A DNA stretch of 31,134 nucleotides, from positions 1-31,134 of the IMG/VR virus record IMGVR_UViG_3300037153_000006. One strand, 5' to 3'. The position numbers and the translations under genes were made by a program. The DNA is from a virus. The notes beneath the pieces were generated by a model. It searched no databases. It saw only the letters and a program-made list of their open reading frames with translations, and was not told where the DNA came from. Of this stretch, positions 12,394 to 20,964 are shown one piece after another; within the stretch, counting starts at the first letter, position 1, and each line of letters begins with the position of its first letter.

Positions 12394-14301
12394 TCAGGCG
12401 CGAACCCGCCGCAATAGATCGGAGAACGAATACAGTTTGTTACTCGCGGTAATCGTTCGCAGCGGTCGTATCGGCGCCGCGCCGCCGCCGATCGCAATTT
12501 CCGAGAATTGAATCGACGTAATCCGGTACGTCCCGACGATCGCGGGCGTCGCCAGGTTGATCGCGACGGTTCGTCCAATCTTCAACGTGTCGTCGCGCGA
12601 TTCGAACGTGACGGTTTGTTGTGGCGTTTTCCGATCGCGGATATACGCGTTAATCACGAATTGCAGTTCCGCCAGGGCGTACCGTCCGTCGTCAACGAAC
12701 GTGACAAATTCGCCGTCCGCTTCGACGACGGGCGTTATGTTTAGGCGGTTCGCCATCGCTTGCGCCGCGGTCGCGTCGTACACTTCCAGGCGAATATTGA
12801 CGGCGGCGCCAGTTTTGATCGCGAAGAAAATCGACCCGCCGCCGCTTGCGGGAATGCCGATCAAATGCGCGACGTTCTTTACGGTTCCTGCGCGGATCGG
12901 CGCCGTGATCGATCCGGGTCCGCTCGCGGGAATCCCGGTTAGCGATCCTGGTCCCGACGCCGCGGATTTCCCCGTGTAGCGAAATACCTGGTTCCCTGGC
13001 GCGACCGCCCAACCCGACGTCAGGAACGGCGTTAGTTCGTCGATCGGCATTGACGTTGCGCCCGCGGGAATCGGAACCGTACTCCCGCCCGCCGCGTTTG
13101 CCGCAGGCGGTAGGCGTTGGGTTCCCGCAGGAACCGCGTTAATCAAAACCCAGGTTTGAACATAGGGATCGTATTCGGCGACCAGGCGACAGGTTCCGAC
13201 CGCGCCGTTTGTCGTCGAGCAGTAGACGCCGATTTTTTTAACCGCGGGATCGGGCGCCGCGGGTAACGGATCGCACATGATCGCCGTGAGCGATCCCGCC
13301 GACGTGAGCGTTACCGCCTTCGTCGGACCTAAATTCGTTTCGCCCGTGTTCGTAATCCAGGTATAGCCAACCTGATAGGTTCCGATCGGCATTGGTCCGC
13401 CTGTCGCCGCGACCGCGATCGGCGCCGCCGCGGGCGGACCCACGATCCCGGTATTTCCGCCGCCTTCCGCGGCGCCTGCGACGCCCGTATAGGAAACGAC
13501 CTGCGTTCCAACTTCGACCAACCCGCCCGCGGCGTTGTACCAAACCGATTCGTCGACTGGAATCGACGTTCCGCCGACGGCGACATCGGCCATTGCGTTC
13601 GCGCCGCCGCCGCGACCAACAATTCGCGTCGCGACCTGCGACAAATCTTCCGCCAGGCTATGACGGCGCGAACCGCGTGGTTGCGCCTGCGTAATCGGCG
13701 CCGCCGTCAACCCTTCATCTAAAAAGAAATGCAGGTCGCCGGAATAGTCGACGTACCAATATCCGCCGATGCGATCGGCGATGCGCGACAACGCGTCCGA
13801 TACGGTTTCGTTCGTGAATTGGATTTCGTCAACGACCGGCAGGTTGGCGGCGACGTTGTTGGTTGTGACGCCGCGGGTAAATCCCGACACGATCGACAAC
13901 ACGATCGCGGTCGCGGAAAAACCCGTGTATGTCCAAATGACCTTTTTCCGATCTAGCAACCAGGTCGGATCGATGCAGGCGATGTCGTAGGCGACCAACG
14001 CGGGTCGTTCGCCTTCATAGACGGCGGTTGTTTGCAGGATCCGCCCACCGAACAATTGCATATCAGGCGAACGTTGTCCGACCCACACGTCGATCCGTTG
14101 ACCGGCGACGGGCGTAAAACCCGACACGCGAAACGACGCCGTATCGGGCAAATGATTTAGTTGCTGCGAAATGGTCGCGTTGGCGATCCGCAGGTTGCGA
14201 ACAACGCCATTGATTTCGACGCGATAGACGGCGCGGTAATAGTTCAATCGCGACGCGTTCAGGCGGAACGTGTTTAACCGCGCCTGTTGGAGTACCGCCA
14301 T
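12394..14301 (-). CDS. Tail hub / central tip protein
   Basis: 635 residues, first gene after the tape measure. The N-terminal ~230 residues (YRVEINGVVRNL, DTASFRVSGF, GQRIDVWVG, FTNETVSDALSRIADRIGGYWYVD) and the C-terminal ~110 (LQFVINAYIRDRKTP, IGRTVAINL) match the split beta-barrel plan of gp27-type hubs. Between them lies an insertion of ~270 residues with a duplicated ~30-residue unit at 245-274 and 416-445 (TS-x-P-x-DE ... YTG) and an Ig/FN3-like part at ~300-395. The tip should trimerise, close the tail tube and carry the fibre. No lysozyme or peptidase domain is visible. ATG 14301 follows the tape-measure stop by 3 bases. Confidence 0.82.
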   Translation of the reverse strand: MAVLQQARLNTFRLNASRLNYYRAVYRVEINGVVRNLRIANATISQQLNHLPDTASFRVSGFTPVAGQRIDVWVGQRSPDMQLFGGRILQTTAVYEGERPALVAYDIACIDPTWLLDRKKVIWTYTGFSATAIVLSIVSGFTRGVTTNNVAANLPVVDEIQFTNETVSDALSRIADRIGGYWYVDYSGDLHFFLDEGLTAAPITQAQPRGSRRHSLAEDLSQVATRIVGRGGGANAMADVAVGGTSIPVDESVWYNAAGGLVEVGTQVVSYTGVAGAAEGGGNTGIVGPPAAAPIAVAATGGPMPIGTYQVGYTWITNTGETNLGPTKAVTLTSAGSLTAIMCDPLPAAPDPAVKKIGVYCSTTNGAVGTCRLVAEYDPYVQTWVLINAVPAGTQRLPPAANAAGGSTVPIPAGATSMPIDELTPFLTSGWAVAPGNQVFRYTGKSAASGPGSLTGIPASGPGSITAPIRAGTVKNVAHLIGIPASGGGSIFFAIKTGAAVNIRLEVYDATAAQAMANRLNITPVVEADGEFVTFVDDGRYALAELQFVINAYIRDRKTPQQTVTFESRDDTLKIGRTVAINLATPAIVGTYRITSIQFSEIAIGGGAAPIRPLRTITASNKLYSFSDLLRRVRA

Positions 14302-14304
14302 TGC

Positions 14305-16284
14305 TCAGAACCGGATCCCGTTGGATTTCATTTCGCCGACCAACTGTTGACTAATCGTTCGCCCGTCGCGGCGATCGTCGGCGGTCGTTCCGTTGACGTT
14401 GACCGTTAGCGTGCGATTTCCCCAGGCGGCGCCGCCGCCCATTGCGGACGCGATTTGATTTTCGTAGAACGATTGGTATCCCGCCTGCGATCGATATTCG
14501 CGCGCCTGTTGGGTTTGGAACATCCCGTATTGCGCGGCGATTCCGCCGCGTTGCAGGTTGCGCGTTGCGTCCAGTTCCGCCTGCGCCGCCAGTTGAAGGT
14601 AATCGGACGCCGACCGCGTCACCAGTTCGTACGACGCCGCCAGTTCTTTATTCGCGTCCGCCGCCTTTTTTGTCTTTTCGGTTTTTTCGGGAATTTTGGC
14701 GTTTTCTTCGTTCAACGCGAACATGTAATCCTGTTCCGCTTGCCAGGCTTTCATCCACGCCGCTTCCGCCTTCGCCGCCGCATCGACAATCAAATTACTT
14801 TGCGCTTGGACGATCGTTCCCGCCTTCGTAAACTCCTCGCCCAACCCGGAAACGACGGGCGGAATTTTCAACGTCGCCCAGTACGTATCGGACATTGCTT
14901 GCGGCGCCGTTTGTCCGAACTGTCCGTACACTTGGATCGCCGACGACATCGCCGTGTTTATTTTTTGCTGTTGTTCCGGCAGGATCATTGACACGCGCGA
15001 CAGGTCGCCGATCGCGGCGACCAGATCGTTAGCGGCGGAAATTTTGTCCAGGCCGAAAATTTGTTGATGCGCGTTCGCGATGCGACCCGCCGCCGCTTGC
15101 GCCTGTTGCGCTTCGTACTCCAACGCCTTCGCGCGGTTCTCCGCATCTTCGACAAATTCGCTCGTCGATTTTTTTCGCCGTTCGGCGCGTTCCTGTTCTT
15201 CGCCTTCCATGCGCGCCATGTCGTTTCGGATCGCCTGTAGATTCGACATCGCGACCGCGGCGGCGGCGGGTCCGATTTTGATCGCCTGTTCGACGAAGGT
15301 AAAAAACTCTTTCCAACCCGACGTGATCATTTGGATCGCGTTTAGGGTTGTGCCGATGATCGTTCCGGTGACGATTACGACCTTGTCTTTAAGGCGACCC
15401 CAGGCGTCTTCGGCGTCCGCCAACGCCTTGATCGTGTCGTTCGACATCGTCGACGCCTGGTCGCCAACTTCCTTGATCCCCGCCTTGATCGCCGGTAACA
15501 GTTCGGCGCCCGCCTTTCCGAACAGTTCGGTTGCGACCTTTGCCTGTAGCATCGGGTCTTCGATCCGGCGAACCGCTTCGGCGATTTCGACGAACGCCTG
15601 TTCGGGATTCATTTCCCGAACTTCGTCGAATTTCACGCCGATCAAATCGAGCATTGCAATTGTCGATTTGTCGCCGTCGCCTAGACGTTTGTTCATTTCG
15701 AACAACGCCCGATCGACGGTTTCGATCGACGCGCCCGATTGGTCGGCGGCGTACTTGAACTTTTGGACCGCTTCGGCAGAAATGCCGAGTTTGTCCGACA
15801 GGTCGTTGATCTGTCCCGCCGCGGAGAACACGCCGCCGACGAACCCGATCAACGCGTCGGCGGTAAACGCCAGGCCGATCGTTCCGGCGATCCCTTTCAG
15901 CGACGACGCGATTTTGTCCAGGCTAGACGGAATTTTTTTGGTTTCTTCGTCCGCTTTGCGCGTCGCCCGTTCCGCTTCTAACCAGGCGTCAGGCGCAACC
16001 TTTCCCAACCGCTGATACTTTTCGATCGCTTCGTTTAGGGTTTTGTTGACCTTTGCCTGTTCGTCGTCGGTTAGCTTCGCGGCGCCGCCGATCCGATTCA
16101 TCGCTTCGACGGCGATCGTTGCCTGCGACGCGATCCGGTTTCCCTGAAACGCGTTGGTCGCGCGGTTTAGACGGTCTTCTACTTTGTTGGCGCCCGATTC
16201 GAATCCTTCAAGTTGAACCTTCGCCTTTGTGACGGCGGCGTAAAAGGATTCGAAATCCGCGGTAAGCGTTCCCTTTAAGGCCAT
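14305..16284 (-). CDS. Tape measure protein
   Basis: 659 residues, the largest tail gene, right after the frameshifted chaperone, whose end it overlaps. Long Ala/Lys/Glu-rich helices dominate; a hydrophobic patch at ~130-165 (IAGTIGLAFTADALIGFVGG) is typical. A motif LSDKLGISAEAVQKFKYAADQSG is common in tape measures. At ~0.15 nm per residue it would set a tail of about 100 nm. A second charged block (EEQERAERRKKSTSEFVEDAE) lies near the middle. It guides tail tube assembly and is ejected with DNA. Confidence 0.9.
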   Translation of the reverse strand: MALKGTLTADFESFYAAVTKAKVQLEGFESGANKVEDRLNRATNAFQGNRIASQATIAVEAMNRIGGAAKLTDDEQAKVNKTLNEAIEKYQRLGKVAPDAWLEAERATRKADEETKKIPSSLDKIASSLKGIAGTIGLAFTADALIGFVGGVFSAAGQINDLSDKLGISAEAVQKFKYAADQSGASIETVDRALFEMNKRLGDGDKSTIAMLDLIGVKFDEVREMNPEQAFVEIAEAVRRIEDPMLQAKVATELFGKAGAELLPAIKAGIKEVGDQASTMSNDTIKALADAEDAWGRLKDKVVIVTGTIIGTTLNAIQMITSGWKEFFTFVEQAIKIGPAAAAVAMSNLQAIRNDMARMEGEEQERAERRKKSTSEFVEDAENRAKALEYEAQQAQAAAGRIANAHQQIFGLDKISAANDLVAAIGDLSRVSMILPEQQQKINTAMSSAIQVYGQFGQTAPQAMSDTYWATLKIPPVVSGLGEEFTKAGTIVQAQSNLIVDAAAKAEAAWMKAWQAEQDYMFALNEENAKIPEKTEKTKKAADANKELAASYELVTRSASDYLQLAAQAELDATRNLQRGGIAAQYGMFQTQQAREYRSQAGYQSFYENQIASAMGGGAAWGNRTLTVNVNGTTADDRRDGRTISQQLVGEMKSNGIRF

Positions 16285-16777
16285 TGCGGATCTGTTTCCT
16301 GGCGCGACAGTTCGTCGACAATCACGCGGTAAACATCACGATCTAGTTGACCGACCCATTCGTACCGCCAACCGAAATGTCGGGCGATTGCAAGGTCGGC
16401 GACGACGTCGGAACGCCATTTAGGATTTTTTTTTCCGCGTCGCCCGCGTCTTCGTGGCGTTCGATCGCCGCCAGGATTTCGCCGAGTTTTTCCGGGAACA
16501 ATTGTTCTAGGTACGATTCGATCTGGTCGTCGGCCAGGCCGCGCAACGACAAGTGTTTCCCGTTGTCGTCGGTCAACGACCATTCGAGCAGATACGCAAC
16601 CGCCCGCGACAATTCGACGCGCAACGGATCGATTTCTTCGCGACCGTTCGCGCCGATGCGCGCCATGCGGCGGAACTGGCGGCGCGTTTCGCCCGCCGTC
16701 AAATACTTTCGAACCTGCAACCATTGACCGCCCGACAGGTCGATCCGTGTTTCTTCGGGTTTAACGAACCAGGACAT
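16275..16777 (-). CDS. Tail assembly chaperone, -1 frameshift fusion (GT-like)
   Basis: The long chaperone, ~167 residues: codons from 16777 are read to AAA 16429-16427, then the ribosome slips back one base and continues AAT CCT AAA TGG to TAA 16277-16275. The added ~50 residues (NPKWRSDVVADLAIARHFGWRYEW ... split here by function, ending DPQWP) hold a compact helix rich in Trp and Tyr. As in phage lambda G/GT, a small fraction of ribosomes would make this form, which recruits tail tube subunits to the tape measure. The second frame has no start of its own and overlaps the tape measure start by 10 bases. Confidence 0.85.
16343..16777 (-). CDS. Tail assembly chaperone, short form (G-like)
   Basis: 144 residues from ATG 16777, overlapping the upstream gene by 17 bases. 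It is alpha-helical (RKYLTAGETRRQFRRMAR, LRVELSRAVAYLLEWSL) and acidic, with SLRGLADDQIESYLEQLFPEKLGEILAAIERH as core. After the slippery run the zero frame adds 29 low-complexity residues to TAA at 16343. Location between tail tube and tape measure and the A run identify the G-type chaperone. Confidence 0.85.
   Translation of the reverse strand: MSWFVKPEETRIDLSGGQWLQVRKYLTAGETRRQFRRMARIGANGREEIDPLRVELSRAVAYLLEWSLTDDNGKHLSLRGLADDQIESYLEQLFPEKLGEILAAIERHEDAGDAEKKILNGVPTSSPTLQSPDISVGGTNGSVN
16426..16434 (-). other. Slippery heptamer for -1 frameshift
   Basis: The minus strand carries nine A in a row, read as GAA AAA AAA ATC in the zero frame. This contains A AAA AAA, a strong -1 slippery site. 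Slipping joins the chaperone to a frame that ends exactly at the tape-measure start. Confidence 0.85.
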
Positions 16778-17057
16778 TCGGTTTTCCTATTTCAAAGGGT
16801 TGACCCAACTTCGCGGCGAAGGGTCCGCGGACGGGCGGAACGTTGCCGACGATCGGCCAACGCCACGATCCGCCCGCATGCGGCGCGACGAAGAACAACG
16901 GACGTTGCGCGACCTTGAACGCGTCAACGTCGACCAGGTTTCCCGTAACCCACCATTGACGCGACAACGGGTCGCGGGCGACCTTGTACCCGTTGACGGC
17001 GGCGGCGACGTAGTACGACCATTCGATCCGCGCGACGACGCCGCTAATTTCCGCCAC
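16761..17057 (-). CDS. Hypothetical tail-module protein
   Basis: 98 residues from GTG 17057, two bases after the tail tube stop. Strand-rich with many aromatic residues (WSYYVAAAVNGYKV, RQWWVTGNLV, GSWRWPIVGNVPP). Not recognised. Because it lies between the tube and chaperone genes it may be a small tail tube decoration or chaperone. It overlaps the chaperone start by 17 bases. Confidence 0.7.
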   Translation of the reverse strand: MAEISGVVARIEWSYYVAAAVNGYKVARDPLSRQWWVTGNLVDVDAFKVAQRPLFFVAPHAGGSWRWPIVGNVPPVRGPFAAKLGQPFEIGKPNVLVR

Positions 17058-17060
17058 GAA

Positions 17061-17495
17061 CTACGCCGCAACGCGCGACGCTAGCGGCGTGACGGGTTCG
17101 CGCGCCCACGGTCCCGCGGCGACGAAGTTGGACGAAATCGACACGGCGCCCGTTGACGACACGTTGATCGATGCGTCCAGATACGCCAGGCCGGACCAAA
17201 GGAACGTCGGTTCCAGGGTCGTCGGGATCAAATCCAACCAGACGGGCGTATCGCCTTCCGCGGCGTCGAAGATTGGACCGGACGCCGCCGAATCCCACCA
17301 ACCGCCGATCGTTCCCTTCAAATCCATCAACCCTTGAACGTATTGCTTGTTGACGTCGCCGAACGCGGTAACGTCGACCTTGTCGCGCGCCATGTCTAGC
17401 GACCAGGCGTTTAACGACGCGACGGCGACCGCGGACGTTCCCGTCCCGCCCGCGGGATCCAGCTTGACCTGTCCTTTGTAACCATGAACGCGCAT
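17061..17495 (-). CDS. Major tail (tube) protein
   Basis: 144 residues, ATG 17495 after AAGGGGGAAAC. Pattern of tail-tube proteins: N-terminal strand (HGYKGQVKLD), 'LNAWSLDMARDKVDVTAFGD' with the conserved D-x-x-D-V-T-x-F, and 'GLMDLKGTIGGWWD', then a C-terminal sheet (YLDASINVSSTGAVSISSNF). Hexameric rings of this protein form the flexible tail. It precedes the chaperones, as expected in siphophages. Confidence 0.82.
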   Translation of the reverse strand: MRVHGYKGQVKLDPAGGTGTSAVAVASLNAWSLDMARDKVDVTAFGDVNKQYVQGLMDLKGTIGGWWDSAASGPIFDAAEGDTPVWLDLIPTTLEPTFLWSGLAYLDASINVSSTGAVSISSNFVAAGPWAREPVTPLASRVAA

Positions 17496-17509
17496 CGTTT
17501 CCCCCTTCG

Positions 17510-17941
17510 CTACTTAGGCGACGTGATCGGTTGCATCCACAATTCGTATTCGCCGCCGCGATGTTGCCATTGCGTGTCGGATTGTTCTTCCACTTCGGGA
17601 AACCGGATTGGAGCGATCCGCCTGCAACGCATGGTGTGATACCCGACGACGACCAGGTCGACGGCGTCATGTAACAGTTCGTCGATCCGCGCCGCCGCCG
17701 CCTTCGCGTCGACGCCCGACGTTCCGAGCGTTACCGCCTTGACCGCGTACTGGAATCGTTCCCAGGCGCGATCGCCGAATTGATCAACGTCTTCGTTGAA
17801 CTGCCTAGTGACGGTTACGAACTTTTGCGACCCTGGCGGCGCGATGGCGTACCAAACGCCATTCGGTACGATCGCGAGTAACGCCGCGTCGTTCCCCAGG
17901 CGCGCACAAATCGCCGCGTCAACGTCGCTAGGATCCGCCAT
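17510..17941 (-). CDS. Tail completion / terminator protein (DUF3168-like)
   Basis: 143 residues. N-terminal 'DVDAAICARLGNDAALLAIVPNGVWYAIAPP' followed by FVTVTRQF and a helix 'AAARIDELLHDAV' is the plan of DUF3168/gp17-type proteins that cap the tail tube and join it to the head. ATG 17941 overlaps the upstream gene by 14 bases. The order joining proteins, terminator, tube is standard. Confidence 0.8.
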   Translation of the reverse strand: MADPSDVDAAICARLGNDAALLAIVPNGVWYAIAPPGSQKFVTVTRQFNEDVDQFGDRAWERFQYAVKAVTLGTSGVDAKAAAARIDELLHDAVDLVVVGYHTMRCRRIAPIRFPEVEEQSDTQWQHRGGEYELWMQPITSPK

Positions 17942-18356
17942 CGTCCGTAACCCGTAATCCCGCCTGTTCCAACAACACGCGGAACCGTTCCCACATACGG
18001 CGCCGATGTTTCGCCATACGCGGAATAAACACGTTCCCCGCAGGCATCGATCCGCGATTCCAACCCTTATTGGTTTTCCGCGTCGCGGCGCCGTATTCGA
18101 AAATGTTCGCGTGTTGCGCGGCGCTAATCACGGCGACCGAATATCCGAACGGCGACGGTTGAACCTGTTGGCGGACGCGAACGCCTTTTTTCAGGTTGCC
18201 GGTTTCGCCTTCGGGATACGCGTTCCGAATGTCTTCGGCGGCGGCGTCCGCGGTTCCGTCAATGATGGCGACCGCGGCGTCGCGCAACGCTTCCGGCAGG
18301 TCGCGCATTTCCGCCTTTAGTTCCGCCAACCCGTCGATCCGAAACGTTGTCGCCAT
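17928..18356 (-). CDS. HK97 gp10-like tail joining protein
   Basis: 142 residues. It starts with FRIDGLAELKAEMRDLPEAL, has the conserved 'AYPEGETGNLKKGVRVR' segment and 'ANIFEYGAATRKT', then 'IPRMAKHRRRMWERF', all in the order of the HK97 gp10 family. This protein connects the head-completion ring with the tail terminator. Start ATG 18356 lies 3 bases after the previous stop. Confidence 0.85.
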   Translation of the reverse strand: MATTFRIDGLAELKAEMRDLPEALRDAAVAIIDGTADAAAEDIRNAYPEGETGNLKKGVRVRQQVQPSPFGYSVAVISAAQHANIFEYGAATRKTNKGWNRGSMPAGNVFIPRMAKHRRRMWERFRVLLEQAGLRVTDDGGS

Positions 18357-18359
18357 CGG

Positions 18360-18767
18360 TTACGACCAATTCGGCGTCGACCCGATCGACGGCGGCGTTA
18401 GCGGGCGCGCCGTCTTCGACGGTTCGCCGTTATCCAAAATTTCCGCGCAAATCAGGATCAACGCGATGTCGCGTTCGTCGACGTTCTGAACCGATTGCAC
18501 TTCGAAGACGCGACCTTTGAACGTCAACCGCGTCAGCACGGTAACGCCAGGGTGAAATCGCATACGAACCAAATGCGTCGCGGTCGCGAGTACGGTTCCC
18601 GCGGTAACGCGTTCCAGGTCGCGCGCCGACGCCGCTTGGATCGACGCGTCGACGACAGGCGGATCTAGCGGCGCGTACCCGTTCGTAAATCCGCCGTCGC
18701 CGTCGGGAACGTTTCCCGTCGGGTTCTCCAGCGACACGCGATGGCGGTATGTCCCGACGGGCGCCAT
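18360..18767 (-). CDS. Head closure / head-tail joining protein
   Basis: 135 residues. 'GTYRHRVSLENPTG', 'ASIQAASARDLERVTAG', 'THLVRMRFHPGVTVLTRLTFKGRVFEVQSV' and 'ERDIALILICAEI' match the Phage_H_T_join / SPP1 gp16-like stopper family (beta-barrel). It should sit below the connector and stop DNA leaking. C-terminal ~20 residues are a Pro-rich tail. Confidence 0.83.
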   Translation of the reverse strand: MAPVGTYRHRVSLENPTGNVPDGDGGFTNGYAPLDPPVVDASIQAASARDLERVTAGTVLATATHLVRMRFHPGVTVLTRLTFKGRVFEVQSVQNVDERDIALILICAEILDNGEPSKTARPLTPPSIGSTPNWS

Positions 18768-18771
18768 AACG

Positions 18772-19083
18772 TCACGCGATTGCGGGATCGCGCAGGCGCG
18801 CCAGGCGCCGCGTAATCGCGTTCCATAGTTCTTCGTCGGGCGCGTCGACGCCGTAATCGTCGCCGCGATGTTCGTACAGGCCGGTTAGGACGTCCAGGAT
18901 CGCCGACTGCACGATCGGATCGTCGGCGGGCGTTCCGGGATCCGTCCAACGCGTTCGACCCGACAACACGAAATCGACGACGATCGCGGACGCCTGTTGC
19001 AGTTTTTGCGTCACGTCGGAATCGTGATCGTTGTCGGTAATCCGAAGATGCGTCTTCGCGTCGGCGAGTGTAAGAACCGCCAT
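18772..19083 (-). CDS. Head-tail connector (HK97 gp6-like)
   Basis: 103 residues. 'LTLADAKTHLRITDNDHDSDVTQKLQQASAIVVDFV' and the C-terminal 'AILDVLTGLYEHRGD' are typical of gp6-like adaptors that add a ring below the portal. Start ATG 19083 shares a base with the preceding stop (TAATG). A good match in length to the family (~100 residues). Confidence 0.85.
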   Translation of the reverse strand: MAVLTLADAKTHLRITDNDHDSDVTQKLQQASAIVVDFVLSGRTRWTDPGTPADDPIVQSAILDVLTGLYEHRGDDYGVDAPDEELWNAITRRLARLRDPAIA

Positions 19084-19568
19084 TACGCGCCGCCGTTCCC
19101 GTTCGTTTTCGCGTCGCGACCCTTCCGCACCATCAACCGCCAGGCGTTGATGTCGTTGCCAGGTCGAAACGTCGTCGGTTTGTTGCAATGCCAGGCGTTT
19201 CCGCCATGCGTGACGATGTCGCCGACAACGTACGCGACGCCTTCGCAATAGGCGCCCTGGTAACGCATCAACGGCAACACGATCGGAAACGTCTTCGCGA
19301 CGCCGCCGCGGGCGAACCGCAACGACAACGTTCGTTCGCCGTCGAAATCGACCGACACGTCGTCGATCCCTAATCCGTCGGCGCCTGGTTCGCCGCGTTC
19401 GCCGCGTTCGCCAGGCGGACCCGGAACCGCGGCGCGCGATTCGACAGCGCCCAACCGTTCGCCGATCGCGGCGATGGCGGCGTCGGTCGTCGCCATCCGC
19501 GCCAGGACAGGCGCGATCGACCGTTTGACCGTTCCGACGACGACGTCGGCGATGGCGTCAGGCGTCAT
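19083..19568 (-). CDS. Collagen-like and carbohydrate-binding head protein
   Basis: 161 residues. Residues 1-45 are helical (VKRSIAPVLARM, AAIAAIGERLGAVES), ~48-66 are Gly-x-y triplets (GPPGERGERGEPGADG), ~70-98 a beta part, and ~100-150 resemble the chitin-binding type 3 / CBM5-12 fold: YQGAYCEGVAYVVGDIVTHGG, NAWHCNK, INAWRLM. The two Cys may bridge. Located between portal and connector, it is probably a head decoration fibre that binds sugars on cell or environmental surfaces, like capsid-attached Ig-like proteins. It overlaps the portal gene by 11 bases. Domain reading is firm; virion location is inferred. Confidence 0.75.
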   Translation of the reverse strand: MTPDAIADVVVGTVKRSIAPVLARMATTDAAIAAIGERLGAVESRAAVPGPPGERGERGEPGADGLGIDDVSVDFDGERTLSLRFARGGVAKTFPIVLPLMRYQGAYCEGVAYVVGDIVTHGGNAWHCNKPTTFRPGNDINAWRLMVRKGRDAKTNGNGGA

Positions 19569-20958
19569 ACAACCCTTCCGCGATGGATTTTTGGTTCGTC
19601 AGGTAATACAGGCGCGCGACCATGTCGTCGTCGGTCGCGTCGTCGTCTTCGTTGTCGTCGGCGCCGTCCGTAATCGCCGCGGGCGGCGGCGTCGGTTTCG
19701 CGAACGGATCGTCGGCGTCACGCGCGCCCAACGCTTCGAGCGAATAGTTTTGCTGTTGTAAATACGGCGTGTCGCCGCCTGCGACGGGTCCAAGGTCGAA
19801 GTAGCGTTTTCGTGCTTCGTTCGGCGACAGGCAACCCGACCCGACGCCGTCCGCCGCCGCCTTCGTCTTCGTCGGCGTGTCCATGCGTAGCAGGTCGTTT
19901 AGATCAAATTCGGTCCCGTAGGGTTTCGGCAGTTCCAACCCTTCGTCGAGCGACAATTCGAAGTTTTCGATCAACGCCTGCAAACATTGCGAGTAGTACT
20001 GTTGATTCAACGCTTCGATGTTGTTGTAGTTCGGCGGCGGACCGACGCCGACCATGTACGACGGAACGTGGTAGCACGAACACACGGTTTCCGCCGTCCA
20101 TTTCAACTGGTCGATCAACTGCGCGTCGGTCGCGTTGACCGACATTGGTTCGTATTTCAATCCGTCGCCGAGTACCGCAACCTTGCCAACATTGTTCGCG
20201 CCGCCGAAGTTTTCGTCCCAGTAGTCTTTAACGCGTTTCGCGGCGTCGTCGCCGATCTGTCCTGGCGCCGTCAGGACGCCGCCAGGTTGCGACCCGTTCG
20301 CAAAAAACGTCGTCGAGTTTTCCTGAATTTTCAAACCCTGCGCCGCCGCCGACCCGCAGGCGTAGATCGGCGTGACGCCGATCAACGGATGGAACAAACA
20401 CACCATCGGGTCGTGAATGATTTCGCGGGCGGGAACCGTGATCGATTCGCCGTCCAGGTTCGACAGGTTGTCGCGGCGTAGTTCGTAGTAGACGGCGCCG
20501 TCAGGCGCGACCAAGGGAACAACGCGACACGGATCCAACACGTACAACGCGATAACAACGCCGCGGGCGTCGCGTTGTTTCAACACGTACGTGTTCCCGT
20601 GTACCAGCTTCGACGTTAGCCATTGTTCGACGAACTTGATCCGCGTTTGATAGCGGTTCGGTTTGCGGAGAACCGGCGAAAAGGCGGGAACGTCGACGGG
20701 CGACCAGATCCCGTTCGCGTCTTCGGCAACCAGGCGTAACCCGTTCTTCGCGATGTCGGACGCGATCAACGTGACGCAGGCGAACACGGCGAAGTACGAC
20801 AACGCCGTGTCCGACCCGATTTCGTCGTTTTTCTGCCAGGCGCCCGTGTACGGTTCGCGGACGACCGGAAACCAACCGCCCGATCCCCGTCGTCCTGCTA
20901 ACGGGTTCAAGGGTTGGCGTACGGTCGCCCGCGTAATATCGAATCCGAAGATTCGCAC
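19558..20958 (-). CDS. HK97-family portal protein
   Basis: 466 residues from GTG 20958, six bases after the capsid stop. Hallmarks: 'SDTALSYFAVFACVTLIASDIAKNGLRL', 'LVHGNTYVLKQRDARG', 'EIIHDPM', 'FFANGSQPGGVLTAPG', 'CSCYHVPSYMVGVG', 'YNNIEALNQQYYSQCLQALIENFE' in the HK97 portal order. Twelve copies form the DNA gate and bind terminase. The last ~40 residues are Asp-rich and likely flexible. Gene order here (capsid before portal) is reversed compared with HK97, where portal, protease and capsid follow terminase. Confidence 0.95.
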   Translation of the reverse strand: MRIFGFDITRATVRQPLNPLAGRRGSGGWFPVVREPYTGAWQKNDEIGSDTALSYFAVFACVTLIASDIAKNGLRLVAEDANGIWSPVDVPAFSPVLRKPNRYQTRIKFVEQWLTSKLVHGNTYVLKQRDARGVVIALYVLDPCRVVPLVAPDGAVYYELRRDNLSNLDGESITVPAREIIHDPMVCLFHPLIGVTPIYACGSAAAQGLKIQENSTTFFANGSQPGGVLTAPGQIGDDAAKRVKDYWDENFGGANNVGKVAVLGDGLKYEPMSVNATDAQLIDQLKWTAETVCSCYHVPSYMVGVGPPPNYNNIEALNQQYYSQCLQALIENFELSLDEGLELPKPYGTEFDLNDLLRMDTPTKTKAAADGVGSGCLSPNEARKRYFDLGPVAGGDTPYLQQQNYSLEALGARDADDPFAKPTPPPAAITDGADDNEDDDATDDDMVARLYYLTNQKSIAEGLYDA

Positions 20959-20964
20959 GTTGAT

